Part shown: one piece after another, positions 7,378 through 14,928 of the stretch
Numbering within the stretch: position 1 is the first letter of the stretch
How the letters are laid out: the number at the start of each line of letters is the position of its first letter
Virus record (IMG/VR): IMGVR_UViG_3300025065_000027
Location: 1 to 31,541 of that record
Length of the DNA: 31,541 nt
Source of the DNA: a virus
Reading direction: 5' to 3' (one strand)
Notes under the pieces: model-generated
What the model was told of the DNA's origin: nothing
Seen by the model: only the letters and a program-made list of their open reading frames with translations
The model's database searches: none
Translations under genes and position numbers: made by a program

Positions 7378-9797
7378 AAAAGACAATATTATTGCCAATT
7401 GTAATGGCAGTTTTGATGTTGCCATTTATATATGCGGAGCTTTGTTCTACTGATTGGATCGACTATAATCAATCTAAAGGAGGTATGGATACGGGAGAAA
7501 CAACTTGGAATAATACTGTTGGATTTAATCATCTAAAGATGGCTGATGGTGGTTGGCTAAATATTGATATCGCTGGTTCTAGAGCAAACTATTCAAATGA
7601 ACAAGGAAATGCTAATTCTGAATTTAGTATGCACCTAGTGACTAATGGCGCAACTATGCCAGACCCAATAGTTAATCTAAGTGACCCTATAAATGGCACA
7701 ATCAAGTGGTGTTTTTATGATAATCAAAGTGAACAGACGACACATATGGATATCTATGATGAGAATGAGAATCTTCTGATTGCAGTTGGAGTACGTGAAG
7801 ATGCAACACACTATCGTGTGAATGATAACGCCGTATGGAAACAAACAATGATCAGGCCTACAACACCAACATGGATGTGTTTCAGGGCAGTCTCAAACGG
7901 AACAGACATAAATGTGAGCTACGACGGAAATGGAACAACTATCTACAACCTAACGACTACTGTAGAAGGAAGAAGCATGTACACAGCAAGGATAGAGAAT
8001 GACTTTTCAGCTGGTTCATTCTTTTATGACAGCCTCTTCATCTATGAAAATTCAACATGCCCAGTTATGTCCCCTATCCCAAAAGTAACGATAACAAATC
8101 CACCAGATGCTACGACTAATTCCTCAACAACAATGGATGTAAGATTCAGCTATGAAGATGGGGATAATACTTCAATAAACTGTACCCTTTATGTTGAAGG
8201 TATCCAACCAGTGTCTAACGCAAGCACAAAAAGATTTAATGTTACCACCTTGTCTGTCACTCTGATAAATGATTCGACCTATAGTTATAATGTATCATGT
8301 TTTGATGGAGTAAATACAGGCAATGCTACTACCAGGACATACACACTTGATACACCACCAATAGTAAGCATAACATCTCCTCAAGCAAGCGATACATTCA
8401 GAGAAGGAAGTATCACTATAGAGACAAGCATAACCGAGACACACTACAACCAAACCACTTTCTTCCTCAAGAATGAGACAGGCACCACTATAACCAGCAT
8501 AAGCAATACCAACGGGTCATTCACCAATGTATTCAATGACGTATTGTTTGAAGATTATGGTGAATCGATAATAATAAATGTGACCCACAAAGATAATTTC
8601 AGCAAGGTTGGAAGCGACAAGGTAACATTGTTCAGGTCAAGACTGACTAACTGTTCAGGGATATACACAAATACAACAGCATTGAAAGTTCTATTGATAA
8701 ATGAATCGACTGATGCTATCATAAATGGGACGATGGAATTCTTATTCAGTTTTTATAACCAGGAGTCATCTATCTCTGAACAGAACTATTCCACAATAGT
8801 GAAAAACACACGCAACATATCGTTCTGTATATTCCCGACAAATGCGACATTGATCACTTCTACAAACATAGATTTCACTTCAGACGGGATAACACACTTT
8901 AAGTATTTCACAGATGAATTAAACCTTAGCAATATCACCAAAACATTATCCCTTTACGTTTCAGAAGGGACTACTCAAATAACACTCAACGTAAAGGATA
9001 CTTCTAGCAATGATCTGGAAGGGGCAGTGATCATAATAGATAAGTTCAGCATTGCAACCAATTCATACAAAACAGTGGAGATATTAGAGACTAGCTTTGA
9101 CGGAAATGCTTATGCTAATCTCATATTAAACACAGCTTACTACCGCTTTACAATCAAATATGGTGGTGAAGTAAAGAAGGTGACTGACAAACAAAATGTG
9201 GTATCAACAACATTAAACTTTCAGATTAATCTGTTAGCCGACGATTGGTATGTTGATTTTGACAAATATCAGGATATCAGCTACAATCTATCTTTTTCAA
9301 ATAGTTCTATAAAAAAGTTTAGGCTGCAATGGTATGATCCTAATTCAAAACTTAGCCAGATATGTCTAAGTGCAAAAGAAGTAAACAGGACAGGTAGTAA
9401 AGAATTGAATGGAACTGCAAGGTGTGCATCTACTTACAGTGGAGAGATATTGTATGATATCGGCAATGAATCACAGGTATTTGATAAACGATTCCTTGCT
9501 ACAGCATATGTCATAATAAATAAGAATAAATTTATATTAGATTCATTAGAACAGAGTTTTCTCACGATGGAAGGGATCTATGACGACAAAGACCATTATG
9601 GTGTGTTTGTAACGTTTTTATTCGTGTTAACCCTATTCTACATAGCTTTGTGGCACCCTATACCTGCTATACTATTTGGTATAACAGGGATAGGAATAAT
9701 GAGAGTGTTGCATATATTCAAGATGTCGTGGGTTTCGTTCATAACATTAATCGTTGTTGGGATTATAACAATATGGAGGATTAATAACGCAAAATGA
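7374..9797 (+). CDS. 807-aa membrane-anchored adhesin, possible VP4-like host-attachment protein
   Basis: A signal peptide covers residues 1-21. Residues 22-215 resemble a concanavalin/LamG-type beta-sandwich. Residues about 230-420 contain Ig-like domains with the N-C-T-L-Y and N-V-S-C-F-D pairing common in archaeal surface proteins. A further beta-rich part follows, and at least three membrane helices lie at 742-802. It carries dozens of N-x-S/T sequons. A roughly 800-residue, C-terminally anchored adhesin close to the small two-helix capsid genes matches the layout of fuselloviral VP4. That analogy rests on architecture, not on sequence identity I can check. Confidence 0.75.
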   Translation: MKKTILLPIVMAVLMLPFIYAELCSTDWIDYNQSKGGMDTGETTWNNTVGFNHLKMADGGWLNIDIAGSRANYSNEQGNANSEFSMHLVTNGATMPDPIVNLSDPINGTIKWCFYDNQSEQTTHMDIYDENENLLIAVGVREDATHYRVNDNAVWKQTMIRPTTPTWMCFRAVSNGTDINVSYDGNGTTIYNLTTTVEGRSMYTARIENDFSAGSFFYDSLFIYENSTCPVMSPIPKVTITNPPDATTNSSTTMDVRFSYEDGDNTSINCTLYVEGIQPVSNASTKRFNVTTLSVTLINDSTYSYNVSCFDGVNTGNATTRTYTLDTPPIVSITSPQASDTFREGSITIETSITETHYNQTTFFLKNETGTTITSISNTNGSFTNVFNDVLFEDYGESIIINVTHKDNFSKVGSDKVTLFRSRLTNCSGIYTNTTALKVLLINESTDAIINGTMEFLFSFYNQESSISEQNYSTIVKNTRNISFCIFPTNATLITSTNIDFTSDGITHFKYFTDELNLSNITKTLSLYVSEGTTQITLNVKDTSSNDLEGAVIIIDKFSIATNSYKTVEILETSFDGNAYANLILNTAYYRFTIKYGGEVKKVTDKQNVVSTTLNFQINLLADDWYVDFDKYQDISYNLSFSNSSIKKFRLQWYDPNSKLSQICLSAKEVNRTGSKELNGTARCASTYSGEILYDIGNESQVFDKRFLATAYVIINKNKFILDSLEQSFLTMEGIYDDKDHYGVFVTFLFVLTLFYIALWHPIPAILFGITGIGIMRVLHIFKMSWVSFITLIVVGIITIWRINNAK

Positions 9798-10213
9798 AAT
9801 TCGATACATACCTAATCTCAATATTGTTGGCAGGAGTGATAATAGTAAGTGGATTGAATATAGTAGCAGACCAAGAGATACAGTATGGTGTGCATTTGAA
9901 TGATACTATATTCACAAAAGATAATCTTACAGCCGATATCCAGGATTTACATGGTAATGTTAGCAATCAGATGAAAGAAGGGATAGAAGCACCAGAAGCT
10001 AGTTCAGACACAGCATTAGACAACATATTTATAGGTGGAATCAGTGTACTAGGTAAGATATGGCAATCTGTAAGGATAGCTGGAAAATTCCTGAACAACT
10101 TTGCTGTTTCATTAGGGATACCATCGTTCATATTAAACATTTTCATGATGATATTGATGGCAGCAATAATATTTGCATTAATCCATTTATATTTACGTTT
10201 TCAACCAAGGTGA
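9794..10213 (+). CDS. 139-aa two-span membrane protein
   Basis: It overlaps the adhesin stop by ATGA. An N-terminal signal or anchor helix lies at residues 7-25, followed by a polar, acidic stretch with two sequons. A second helix lies at about 112-133, before a short basic end (RFQPR). It is probably a virion envelope component acting with the adhesin. No family is recognised. Confidence 0.65.
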   Translation: MKFDTYLISILLAGVIIVSGLNIVADQEIQYGVHLNDTIFTKDNLTADIQDLHGNVSNQMKEGIEAPEASSDTALDNIFIGGISVLGKIWQSVRIAGKFLNNFAVSLGIPSFILNIFMMILMAAIIFALIHLYLRFQPR

Positions 10214-10217
10214 TACA

Positions 10218-10532
10218 ATGCCAATACCACCCTCATATAACATATCAATCGTTGCAAACAGCTCTGGGATAATCCCATTGATGCAGAATGTAAACTCTCA
10301 ACTTATGAGTGGTTACTTTGGGATATTAGTATTGATGGCGATATTCTTGATCAGCATGATATCTTTCTTTGTATCTACAACCCATTTTGGCAAATCATTG
10401 GCTGGAAGCAGTTTTATAACGTTTATCATGTCTGTGTTCCTGTCAACCTTAGGGATATTAGAGGTACAATATATTGGGATAACCCTTGTTGTCTGGACAT
10501 TGAGCATATTCTTCCTTTCAGGTAAAGATTGA
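10218..10532 (+). CDS. 104-aa three-span membrane protein
   Basis: It starts 4 bases after the previous stop. Three hydrophobic helices lie at about residues 35-53, 66-80 and 84-100, after a polar N-terminus with sequons. It is the last gene before the capsid promoter and is probably a virion or assembly membrane protein. Confidence 0.6.
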   Translation: MPIPPSYNISIVANSSGIIPLMQNVNSQLMSGYFGILVLMAIFLISMISFFVSTTHFGKSLAGSSFITFIMSVFLSTLGILEVQYIGITLVVWTLSIFFLSGKD

Positions 10533-10549
10533 CGATTTGTTCACATATA

Positions 10550-10557
10550 TTTATATA
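10550..10557 (+). promoter_or_regulatory. TATA box of the capsid-gene promoter
   Basis: TTTATATA lies in the 95-base gap before the first capsid-like gene, 71 bases before its ATG. That places transcription start near 10580 and gives a leader of about 45 bases carrying a strong GGAGGTGA. This fits a separate, highly used late promoter. Confidence 0.6.
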
Positions 10558-10627
10558 CTATTCTTTAGGTTGAAGATTCTACATAGTTCGTAAAATAATT
10601 CCTGTGTTAGCAGGGGAGGTGACACAC

Positions 10628-10897
10628 ATGAAGATTATGAACAAAAAAGCAGTCATACAACAACTTCTACCAGTAGTTATCGCATTGGTTTCTATCGGTA
10701 TAACTCTTGTGGTAGGATTTTTGATATTAAGTGAAGTTGCTGCAAACTCAACAGTTACAGCTGACGCTAACGCTTCTGAAGCAGTAGACCAAGTTCAACA
10801 GGCTATGGATGACATACCTGGATGGCTACCAATAATTGTTATAACAGTTATCGGAGCATTGCTATTAGGTCTTGTTGCATTTTTCAGAGCAAGGTAA
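10628..10897 (+). CDS. 89-aa major-capsid-like protein 1 (spindle-shaped virus type)
   Basis: The start at 10628 is set by GGAGGTGA at 10614-10621. A basic N-terminus is followed by a hydrophobic helix at residues 12-34, a polar loop ending QAMDDIPGWLP, a second helix at 65-86, and the end FFRAR. Two hydrophobic helices in under 100 residues, several paralogous copies and a strong promoter are typical of the major capsid proteins of fuselloviruses and other spindle-shaped archaeal viruses. A pilin-like role is a weaker alternative, because the second helix sits at the very C-terminus. A hairpin terminator follows. Confidence 0.7.
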   Translation: MKIMNKKAVIQQLLPVVIALVSIGITLVVGFLILSEVAANSTVTADANASEAVDQVQQAMDDIPGWLPIIVITVIGALLLGLVAFFRAR

Positions 10898-10935
10898 ATA
10901 GTGACAATTAGCTAACCTTTTGGGTAATTCACCTA

Positions 10936-10964
10936 GTGGCCTGGGCAAGGCCACCCCTTTTTTT
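10936..10964 (+). terminator. Intrinsic-type terminator/attenuator after capsid gene 1
   Basis: A perfect 7-bp stem (GTGGCCT 10936-10942 with AGGCCAC 10948-10954) around a 5-base loop is followed by CCC and seven T (10958-10964). It lies between capsid-like genes 1 and 2. Partial readthrough would make protein 1 more abundant than proteins 2 and 3. Confidence 0.7.
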
Positions 10965-10991
10965 AAAGGGTACTATATAGGAGAAAAAACT

Positions 10992-11291
10992 ATGAAACTT
11001 AAAAAGGGTCAATCCCTTGCAGGTCTCCAAGCCATTATTGTACCATTGATCGGTGTAGCAATCGTATTAGTGATTGGATTCTTGATTATAGCCGAAACTC
11101 AAACGCAGATAGAGAGCACATCTGGAATACAGTGTTCCTCTGACGCATCTGCTAATGGAAGCATAGGCTGTAATGCAAGCAGACAGGTCCAAGAAGCTAT
11201 GAGTGATGTGCCGCAATGGTTGCCGATAATAATTATAACATTGATCGGAAGTTTATTGCTTGGTTTGGTTGCTTATTTCAGAGCTAGGTGA
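10992..11291 (+). CDS. 99-aa major-capsid-like protein 2
   Basis: I start at ATG 10992, after AGGAG; an upstream in-frame extension would run through the terminator hairpin. The layout matches protein 1: MKLKKGQS, helix 1 (about residues 12-34), a loop with two cysteines, EAMSDVPQWLP, helix 2 and FRAR. The loop is longer than in protein 1 and has N-G-S and N-A-S sequons. It is probably a second capsid subunit, as VP1 and VP3 are in fuselloviruses. Confidence 0.7.
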   Translation: MKLKKGQSLAGLQAIIVPLIGVAIVLVIGFLIIAETQTQIESTSGIQCSSDASANGSIGCNASRQVQEAMSDVPQWLPIIIITLIGSLLLGLVAYFRAR

Positions 11292-11296
11292 CTAGA

Positions 11297-11683
11297 ATGA
11301 AAAAGCAGAAGAAAGCCCAAGTTCTGGGCAATCTCCAAGCGGTAATAATACCAGTGATCGCAGTAGCCTTAGTATTGGTTATTGGTTTTGTTATAATGGC
11401 TGAGATGAAGGACCAAGTGATAGACACACAATCAGGCTCGCTATGTCCAACAGGGTATAGCATAAACAGTTCTGATAGTGGTTTACTTTGTTGTAATTCA
11501 ACAGGTGGACAGACATGCGGTGCTGGTAATACAACTGACGCAAGCATGACATTTGCTTGGAACGGAACCTCAAAGACTCAAGAAGCGATGAGTACTATCC
11601 CAACTTGGTTGCCAATTATCATTATAACGATTATTGGCAGTTTATTGTTAGGACTGGTTGCTTTTTTCAGGGCTAGAAGGTAA
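11297..11683 (+). CDS. 128-aa major-capsid-like protein 3
   Basis: AGGTGA precedes ATG 11297 by 5 bases. Helix 1 and helix 2 match proteins 1 and 2 (EAMSTIPTWLP, then FFRARR). The loop between them has grown to about 70 residues with four cysteines (LCPTG, LLCCN, QTCGA) and sequons, so it is the most elaborate surface loop. The 3' end overlaps the convergent minus-strand gene by 36 bases. Confidence 0.7.
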   Translation: MKKQKKAQVLGNLQAVIIPVIAVALVLVIGFVIMAEMKDQVIDTQSGSLCPTGYSINSSDSGLLCCNSTGGQTCGAGNTTDASMTFAWNGTSKTQEAMSTIPTWLPIIIITIIGSLLLGLVAFFRARR

Positions 11684-11947
11684 AAGAACTATTTTTTTTT
11701 CTTTTCCTGTTAAGTTGGTGTCAAAGAAGCCGAAACTATTTATAGGAATATTCTGACAGATACAGTGCTGTTTCTCATAGTTTTCTTTAAATTCTTTAAC
11801 ATATGTGTAACCTTGTATGTATCCAATAGCCATGCCGACATACATGAATAGGATTATTGTTAGTATTATCAAGCCTAACTCTACATATTTTGGATTTATT
11901 TTCTTTGTGTCTATTTCTTCTTCTGTTTCATCTATTCTTCCTTCCAT
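11648..11947 (-). CDS. 99-aa single-span membrane protein
   Basis: It has an acidic N-terminus (DETEEEIDTKK), a membrane helix at about residues 22-46, and a polar tail with CIC and one sequon. This is the last gene of the minus-strand domain and ends inside the capsid 3 gene. Its start overlaps the upstream gene by 20 bases. The function is unknown. Confidence 0.55.
   Translation of the reverse strand: MEGRIDETEEEIDTKKINPKYVELGLIILTIILFMYVGMAIGYIQGYTYVKEFKENYEKQHCICQNIPINSFGFFDTNLTGKEKKIVLLPSSPEKSNQS
11692..11705. terminator. T-rich terminator of the structural transcription unit
   Basis: Nine T, a C and four T on the plus strand follow the last capsid-like gene by 8 bases. Archaeal RNA polymerase stops at such T-runs. 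The site lies inside the 3' end of the convergent minus-strand gene. Confidence 0.6.
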
Positions 11948-12143
11948 TCTTTAGCCCCCTCAGTGCAGATGGTGTCAATATTATGCTGTTTACTATAGTT
12001 ATTGTAGCTATTATAGCAACAATCGGCATACCTACTTTAATAGGAACAAATATACAAAAAACAACACCTGCTAAAAAAAATACTAGTCCATGTTGTATCA
12101 ACCACATCAAACCTTCATCAATTCCCATTATTTTTTTTTGCAT
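11928..12143 (-). CDS. 71-aa two-span membrane protein
   Basis: GGTGAT lies 6 bases before the ATG. Two hydrophobic helices occupy about residues 17-35 and 38-57, with a strongly basic C-terminus (LKNGRKNR). It overlaps both neighbours by 16-20 bases, typical of this packed membrane-gene cluster. The function is unknown. Confidence 0.55.
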   Translation of the reverse strand: MQKKIMGIDEGLMWLIQHGLVFFLAGVVFCIFVPIKVGMPIVAIIATITIVNSIILTPSALRGLKNGRKNR

Positions 12144-12331
12144 GTTATCACCTTATACTGTTCGTACCAATCCTCGCAATATCGCTTGAGGAAGGCCCTA
12201 TTTACATACATTCCATAGCCAAATAACAGCAAAAGCAGCCACCAAAAGCTAAGTTTTAGCTGTTCAAACACTATGATCAGTGCTATCATAACAAGCGGAA
12301 CGATGATCTGTTTTGCTTTGAACTTAGCCAT
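12128..12331 (-). CDS. 67-aa two-span membrane protein
   Basis: A basic N-terminus is followed by helices at about residues 8-22 and 29-43, then a basic tail with two cysteines. The start lies inside the end of the 199-aa gene, and the stop lies inside the next gene's start. The function is unknown. Confidence 0.55.
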   Translation of the reverse strand: MAKFKAKQIIVPLVMIALIIVFEQLKLSFWWLLLLLFGYGMYVNRAFLKRYCEDWYEQYKVITCKKK

Positions 12332-12885
12332 TTCCTATCCTTCTCGAATGATTTGAATACAATAAACTGGATCATATTCAATATGAAAAGAGAGATTATA
12401 GAAGGAACCTTAAACCCTTTTTTGTATGGCGTTAGGTTTTCCATCACCTTCATATCACCTACCTGTTCTACATATTTCTCAGCCCTCTCTTCTTTTGGTA
12501 ATGGTATCACTGATTCATAGTTGTATATCCTTATGTTTTGTACCACTATCCCCATATAGATAAACGTGATTAACACTAAAAACCAAACCATTGCATACCT
12601 AAAGTATGAATTATTAAATATATTTATATCATTATAGCGTAACAGATAATACCACACTAATGCCAGTGCCCCACCTGCTTTGACTATGACTAATATCCAT
12701 ATCGGAATGCCCATCAAAAACAAAGGGTTTGTCTCGCCTTCTTCTGAATGTTTCTCGATGACCATCCCTGTCGTGGTTATATCTAGTATAACCAACAATA
12801 AAAAAGAAAAAACAAATATTTTCCTTAGTCCAAATTCTCTAGGTCTCCTAATTTCTTTTCCCATCTGTTCAAACTCATCAGGCAT
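12286..12885 (-). CDS. 199-aa four-span membrane protein, DUF5658-like
   Basis: Helices lie at about residues 23-43, 56-80, 95-115 and 165-180. Helix 1 and the following loop read LDITTTGMVIEK...ETNPLF. The pattern of an Asp and Thr pair in helix 1, a Glu-x-Asn-Pro loop and a Lys in helix 2 resembles the archaeal DUF5658 membrane family. The biochemical role of that family is unknown to me. The start overlaps the upstream gene by 61 bases; the in-frame ATG at 12864 is an alternative. Confidence 0.6.
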   Translation of the reverse strand: MPDEFEQMGKEIRRPREFGLRKIFVFSFLLLVILDITTTGMVIEKHSEEGETNPLFLMGIPIWILVIVKAGGALALVWYYLLRYNDINIFNNSYFRYAMVWFLVLITFIYMGIVVQNIRIYNYESVIPLPKEERAEKYVEQVGDMKVMENLTPYKKGFKVPSIISLFILNMIQFIVFKSFEKDRKWLSSKQNRSSFRLL

Positions 12886-13079
12886 ACCAATGAGAGCAGC
12901 ATAAAGAATACTCCTCTGTATATTATACTCCTCACTAACACGCTAAACAATGTGGCCCCACTCAACAAGACAACAATCCATTGTGTCCATATGTTTGCCC
13001 TTAGCCCAGTCAATAAAGCTCGCTGGTAGATTCCTTTGTCCTCTTTCTTTATATCTCCCACATCTATTACCTTATTCAT
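12825..13079 (-). CDS. 84-aa two-span membrane protein
   Basis: A soluble N-terminus of about 28 residues precedes helices at about 32-50 and 53-68 and a charged tail. The ATG overlaps the stop of the signal-peptidase-like gene by ATGA. The two may therefore be co-translated. The function is unknown. Confidence 0.6.
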   Translation of the reverse strand: MNKVIDVGDIKKEDKGIYQRALLTGLRANIWTQWIVVLLSGATLFSVLVRSIIYRGVFFMLLSLVCLMSLNRWEKKLGDLENLD

Positions 13080-13639
13080 CTAATCACATCCACCTTGCCA
13101 ATGATATCTTGGCGAGGTACTTCTTCGACATAGTCCTCATAAGAATAGCCAGATGTATGGACTATGCTCCCTTTAAAACCAACAATCCTGTGGATAGTAA
13201 ATTTGTGTTCGACGTATCGATTACTTGTCTTGTATATGATGATGTCACCGACATTGATAGGATCATGCCTATTGATATAGCAAAACTCCAATGTGTTGTT
13301 ACAATTGATGAAAGGCAGCATGCTTCCAGTGCATTCTTCAAAGTAATAATCAACACCAGATTCCTTTTCACTTATAGGATAGAACAATCTCTTTGTCTTT
13401 CCACCAGGACATCTTGTCCAATGCGCATTCTGAGTCCTTTCTTTCTCCCTGAATCGTGATAATGAGGTATTGCATTTAACCAATCTGATCTCCATATCAT
13501 CTATCTTGTCCTCATCCTCCACGTAAACTTCTTTTGTGATAGTCTTGATAGTCGGTTCGCATCCTTGTTGTTCTTGATCAAACATACCTACAGGAGTACA
13601 ACCTACAAGCAATAGTAATATTATGTATCTAATCATCAT
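13076..13639 (-). CDS. 187-aa lipoprotein with signal peptidase I-like (S26) domain
   Basis: The N-terminus is a lipoprotein signal (hydrophobic residues 5-12, lipobox LVGC with Cys14). A helical, charged region follows, then a domain with the order of motifs of S26 signal peptidases: TGSMLP (Ser106), INVGDIIIY (130-136), TIHRIVG (His150) and DYVEEVPRQDIIGKV. His rather than Lys as general base marks the archaeal/ER type, and Asp169 is a candidate third residue. Cellular enzymes are anchored by a membrane helix, so the lipid anchor is odd. It may process viral capsid or surface proteins, or it may be a catalytically dead relative. Confidence 0.65.
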   Translation of the reverse strand: MMIRYIILLLLVGCTPVGMFDQEQQGCEPTIKTITKEVYVEDEDKIDDMEIRLVKCNTSLSRFREKERTQNAHWTRCPGGKTKRLFYPISEKESGVDYYFEECTGSMLPFINCNNTLEFCYINRHDPINVGDIIIYKTSNRYVEHKFTIHRIVGFKGSIVHTSGYSYEDYVEEVPRQDIIGKVDVIR

Positions 13640-13778
13640 TAAGCCTCTTGCTGCCTTTTATATCGACAAGCCATTCGTATTTATGTTCATCACAATAACC
13701 ATTTAGGTTAGGTGAATTTCTGCAATATTTATATTTACAGAACCTCATATAAGGACTTGTTCCTATTTCATATTTCAC
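13629..13778 (-). CDS. 49-aa zinc-binding peptide
   Basis: The GTG start has GGTGAT 5 bases upstream and overlaps the previous stop (GTGA). Cys14 and Cys19 (CKYKYC) followed by YCDEH make a C-x4-C-x9-C-x2-H knuckle. This is the same form seen at the N-terminus of many phage HNH nucleases, but no nuclease domain follows. It is probably a stand-alone zinc finger that binds nucleic acid or protein. Confidence 0.55.
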   Translation of the reverse strand: MKYEIGTSPYMRFCKYKYCRNSPNLNGYCDEHKYEWLVDIKGSKRLNDD

Positions 13779-13990
13779 CTTATATCACCGCCTAACTTTC
13801 TTGATATTGATCCGACTGATTGCTGTAATGTTTTCTTCTTAAAGATGATAAGTGGTATTTCCAGTATTGCATAGTACATTGCAATCATACATATCACCAT
13901 TATACAGACGACGAAATGTATTCCTAAGAACATTAATGCAAAAACCCCATTTATCCTATTAGTCAACTTCATCTTTAATCTACTTATCAA
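13775..13990 (-). CDS. 71-aa single-span membrane protein
   Basis: The TTG start overlaps the previous TGA (TTGA) and has GGAGG about 5 bases upstream. One long or two short hydrophobic helices cover residues 15-50, flanked by basic ends. The function is unknown. Confidence 0.55.
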   Translation of the reverse strand: MISRLKMKLTNRINGVFALMFLGIHFVVCIMVICMIAMYYAILEIPLIIFKKKTLQQSVGSISRKLGGDIR

Positions 13991-14214
13991 CAGCCTCCCT
14001 TCATCTCGAATTCTATATTGCCTACTTTAACTCTTATTTCATTGCAGCCTGCTTTCAATTTGGTAGGAAACTTCTCTTCTGCTATCCTGAATAATGCTTC
14101 AACTCTTTTCATGATATCATTAAAACTGCTGCAGCCAATTTGTTCATCATTTAAATAGAGATGCCAATAATCTGTCCCTTTTTCTATTCTTATTTTCATT
14201 CTTGATTTCCTCAT
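13987..14214 (-). CDS. 75-aa small soluble protein
   Basis: It has mixed alpha/beta content. Beta-like KIRIEKGTDYWHLYLND is followed by a helix and a final beta hairpin (IRVKVGNIEFEMKGG). A second ATG at 14199, preceded by GAGGA, may be the true start. It has two or three cysteines with no metal pattern. The function is unknown. Confidence 0.55.
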   Translation of the reverse strand: MRKSRMKIRIEKGTDYWHLYLNDEQIGCSSFNDIMKRVEALFRIAEEKFPTKLKAGCNEIRVKVGNIEFEMKGGC

Positions 14215-14223
14215 CAATCATTT

Positions 14224-14401
14224 CCATTAGCCATAGCCAGAGCCAGAGCCATAGCCATCGCCATCGCCAGAGCCAGAGCCAGAGCCATCGCCATCGCCAG
14301 AGCCATAGCCAGAGCCATAGCCAGAGCCAGAGCCATCGCCAGAGCCATAGCCAGAGCCAGAGCCATAGCCAGAGCCAGAGCCATAGCCAGAGCCATCGCC
14401 A
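14224..14401. repeat. GCCNNN hexamer tandem repeat
   Basis: About 29 GCC triplets recur every 6 bases. The three variable bases are limited mainly to ATA, AGA, ATC and AGT-like forms. The repeat encodes the Gly-Ser-Tyr protein on the minus strand. It shares the GCC anchor with the pentamer arrays at 21.5 and 23.1 kb but has coding periodicity. Confidence 0.9.
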
Positions 14402-14424
14402 GACTTATTATCTTCGTAAGACAT
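14227..14424 (-). CDS. 65-aa Gly-Ser-Tyr/Asp repeat protein
   Basis: After MSYEDNKSG the whole protein is a run of G-S-G-Y, G-S-G-S and G-D-G-S units ending GYG. The DNA is a hexamer repeat GCCNNN read on the opposite strand, in frame with the codons. Such low-complexity chains are flexible linkers or sticky, phase-separating segments. The antisense frames are also open because of the repeat and should not be annotated. Confidence 0.6.
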   Translation of the reverse strand: MSYEDNKSGDGSGYGSGSGYGSGSGYGSGDGSGSGYGSGYGSGDGDGSGSGSGDGDGYGSGSGYG

Positions 14425-14425
14425 A

Positions 14426-14794
14426 TTATTTACTCCAAACTCCGACTCCTTTTATTGACCTCTGTGCTTCTTTGCTTACTGGGATTATTTCTATAACTTC
14501 TGTCAAAATCACTTCTGGAACTTCTACAGGAAATTTACACGATTCTGGTTTTGAAGTTCCCCTTGTTGCTAACTCGCTTAAACTAGCCGCACCATCCCAA
14601 TACCATATTCTTCTAGCGTCTTTCAATGTAACTTCCTTTCCATCTTTTCTAAAAAGAAATCCTGCGAAAACCCCTGCAGAGTATGTTCTTACCATGACAT
14701 ATTTCATGCCTTTTGATTTCTCTTTCTCCAATTTCTCAATAAGTTTGTTACGCTTATTGTCCAATTCTTTTATTTGTTCCTCGATGTCCTTCAT
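14426..14794 (-). CDS. 122-aa DUF6948-like protein
   Basis: A coiled-coil N-terminus (residues 1-28) is followed by a compact domain. Its motifs are YVMVRTYSAGVFAGFL, ARRIWYWDGAASLSEL and CKFPVEVPEVILTEVIEI. I recognise these as the phage- and plasmid-borne DUF6948 family, whose function is unknown. It lies 1 base from the Gly-Ser repeat gene. The C-terminus (GVGVWSK) matches the usual end of the domain. Confidence 0.65.
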   Translation of the reverse strand: MKDIEEQIKELDNKRNKLIEKLEKEKSKGMKYVMVRTYSAGVFAGFLFRKDGKEVTLKDARRIWYWDGAASLSELATRGTSKPESCKFPVEVPEVILTEVIEIIPVSKEAQRSIKGVGVWSK

Positions 14795-14927
14795 TTTCTA
14801 TCCCTCCTCGACTTATTTGTTCCCCATAACTTTTCCTGCAATTCCCGCAATACAATATTCCAGCCAGACTGATTGTTATCTCAGGCTTGCCGCAAAAATC
14901 ACAGTTCCAAGATAATTTGGCTTTCAT
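14754..14927 (-). CDS. 57-aa zinc-ribbon peptide
   Basis: Two C-x2-C knuckles (CDFC and CGNC, residues 9-12 and 27-30) separated by 14 residues form a zinc ribbon, followed by a polar tail. The ATG is 1 base after the upstream stop. Its 3' end overlaps the DUF6948-like start by 41 bases. It may be a nucleic-acid-binding accessory. Confidence 0.6.
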   Translation of the reverse strand: MKAKLSWNCDFCGKPEITISLAGILYCGNCRKSYGEQISRGGIENEGHRGTNKRIGQ

Positions 14928-14928
14928 C

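Noticed and set aside
10628-11683. Archaeal type IV pilins for the three two-helix proteins
   Set aside because: The K-G-Q-S start resembles a pilin site, but the second helix at the very C-terminus and the FRAR end fit capsid proteins better.
14202-14915. 237-codon plus-strand frame of Ser-Gln-His repeats
   Set aside because: It is antisense to the Gly-Ser-Tyr gene and the DUF6948-like gene. The latter carries recognisable motifs.
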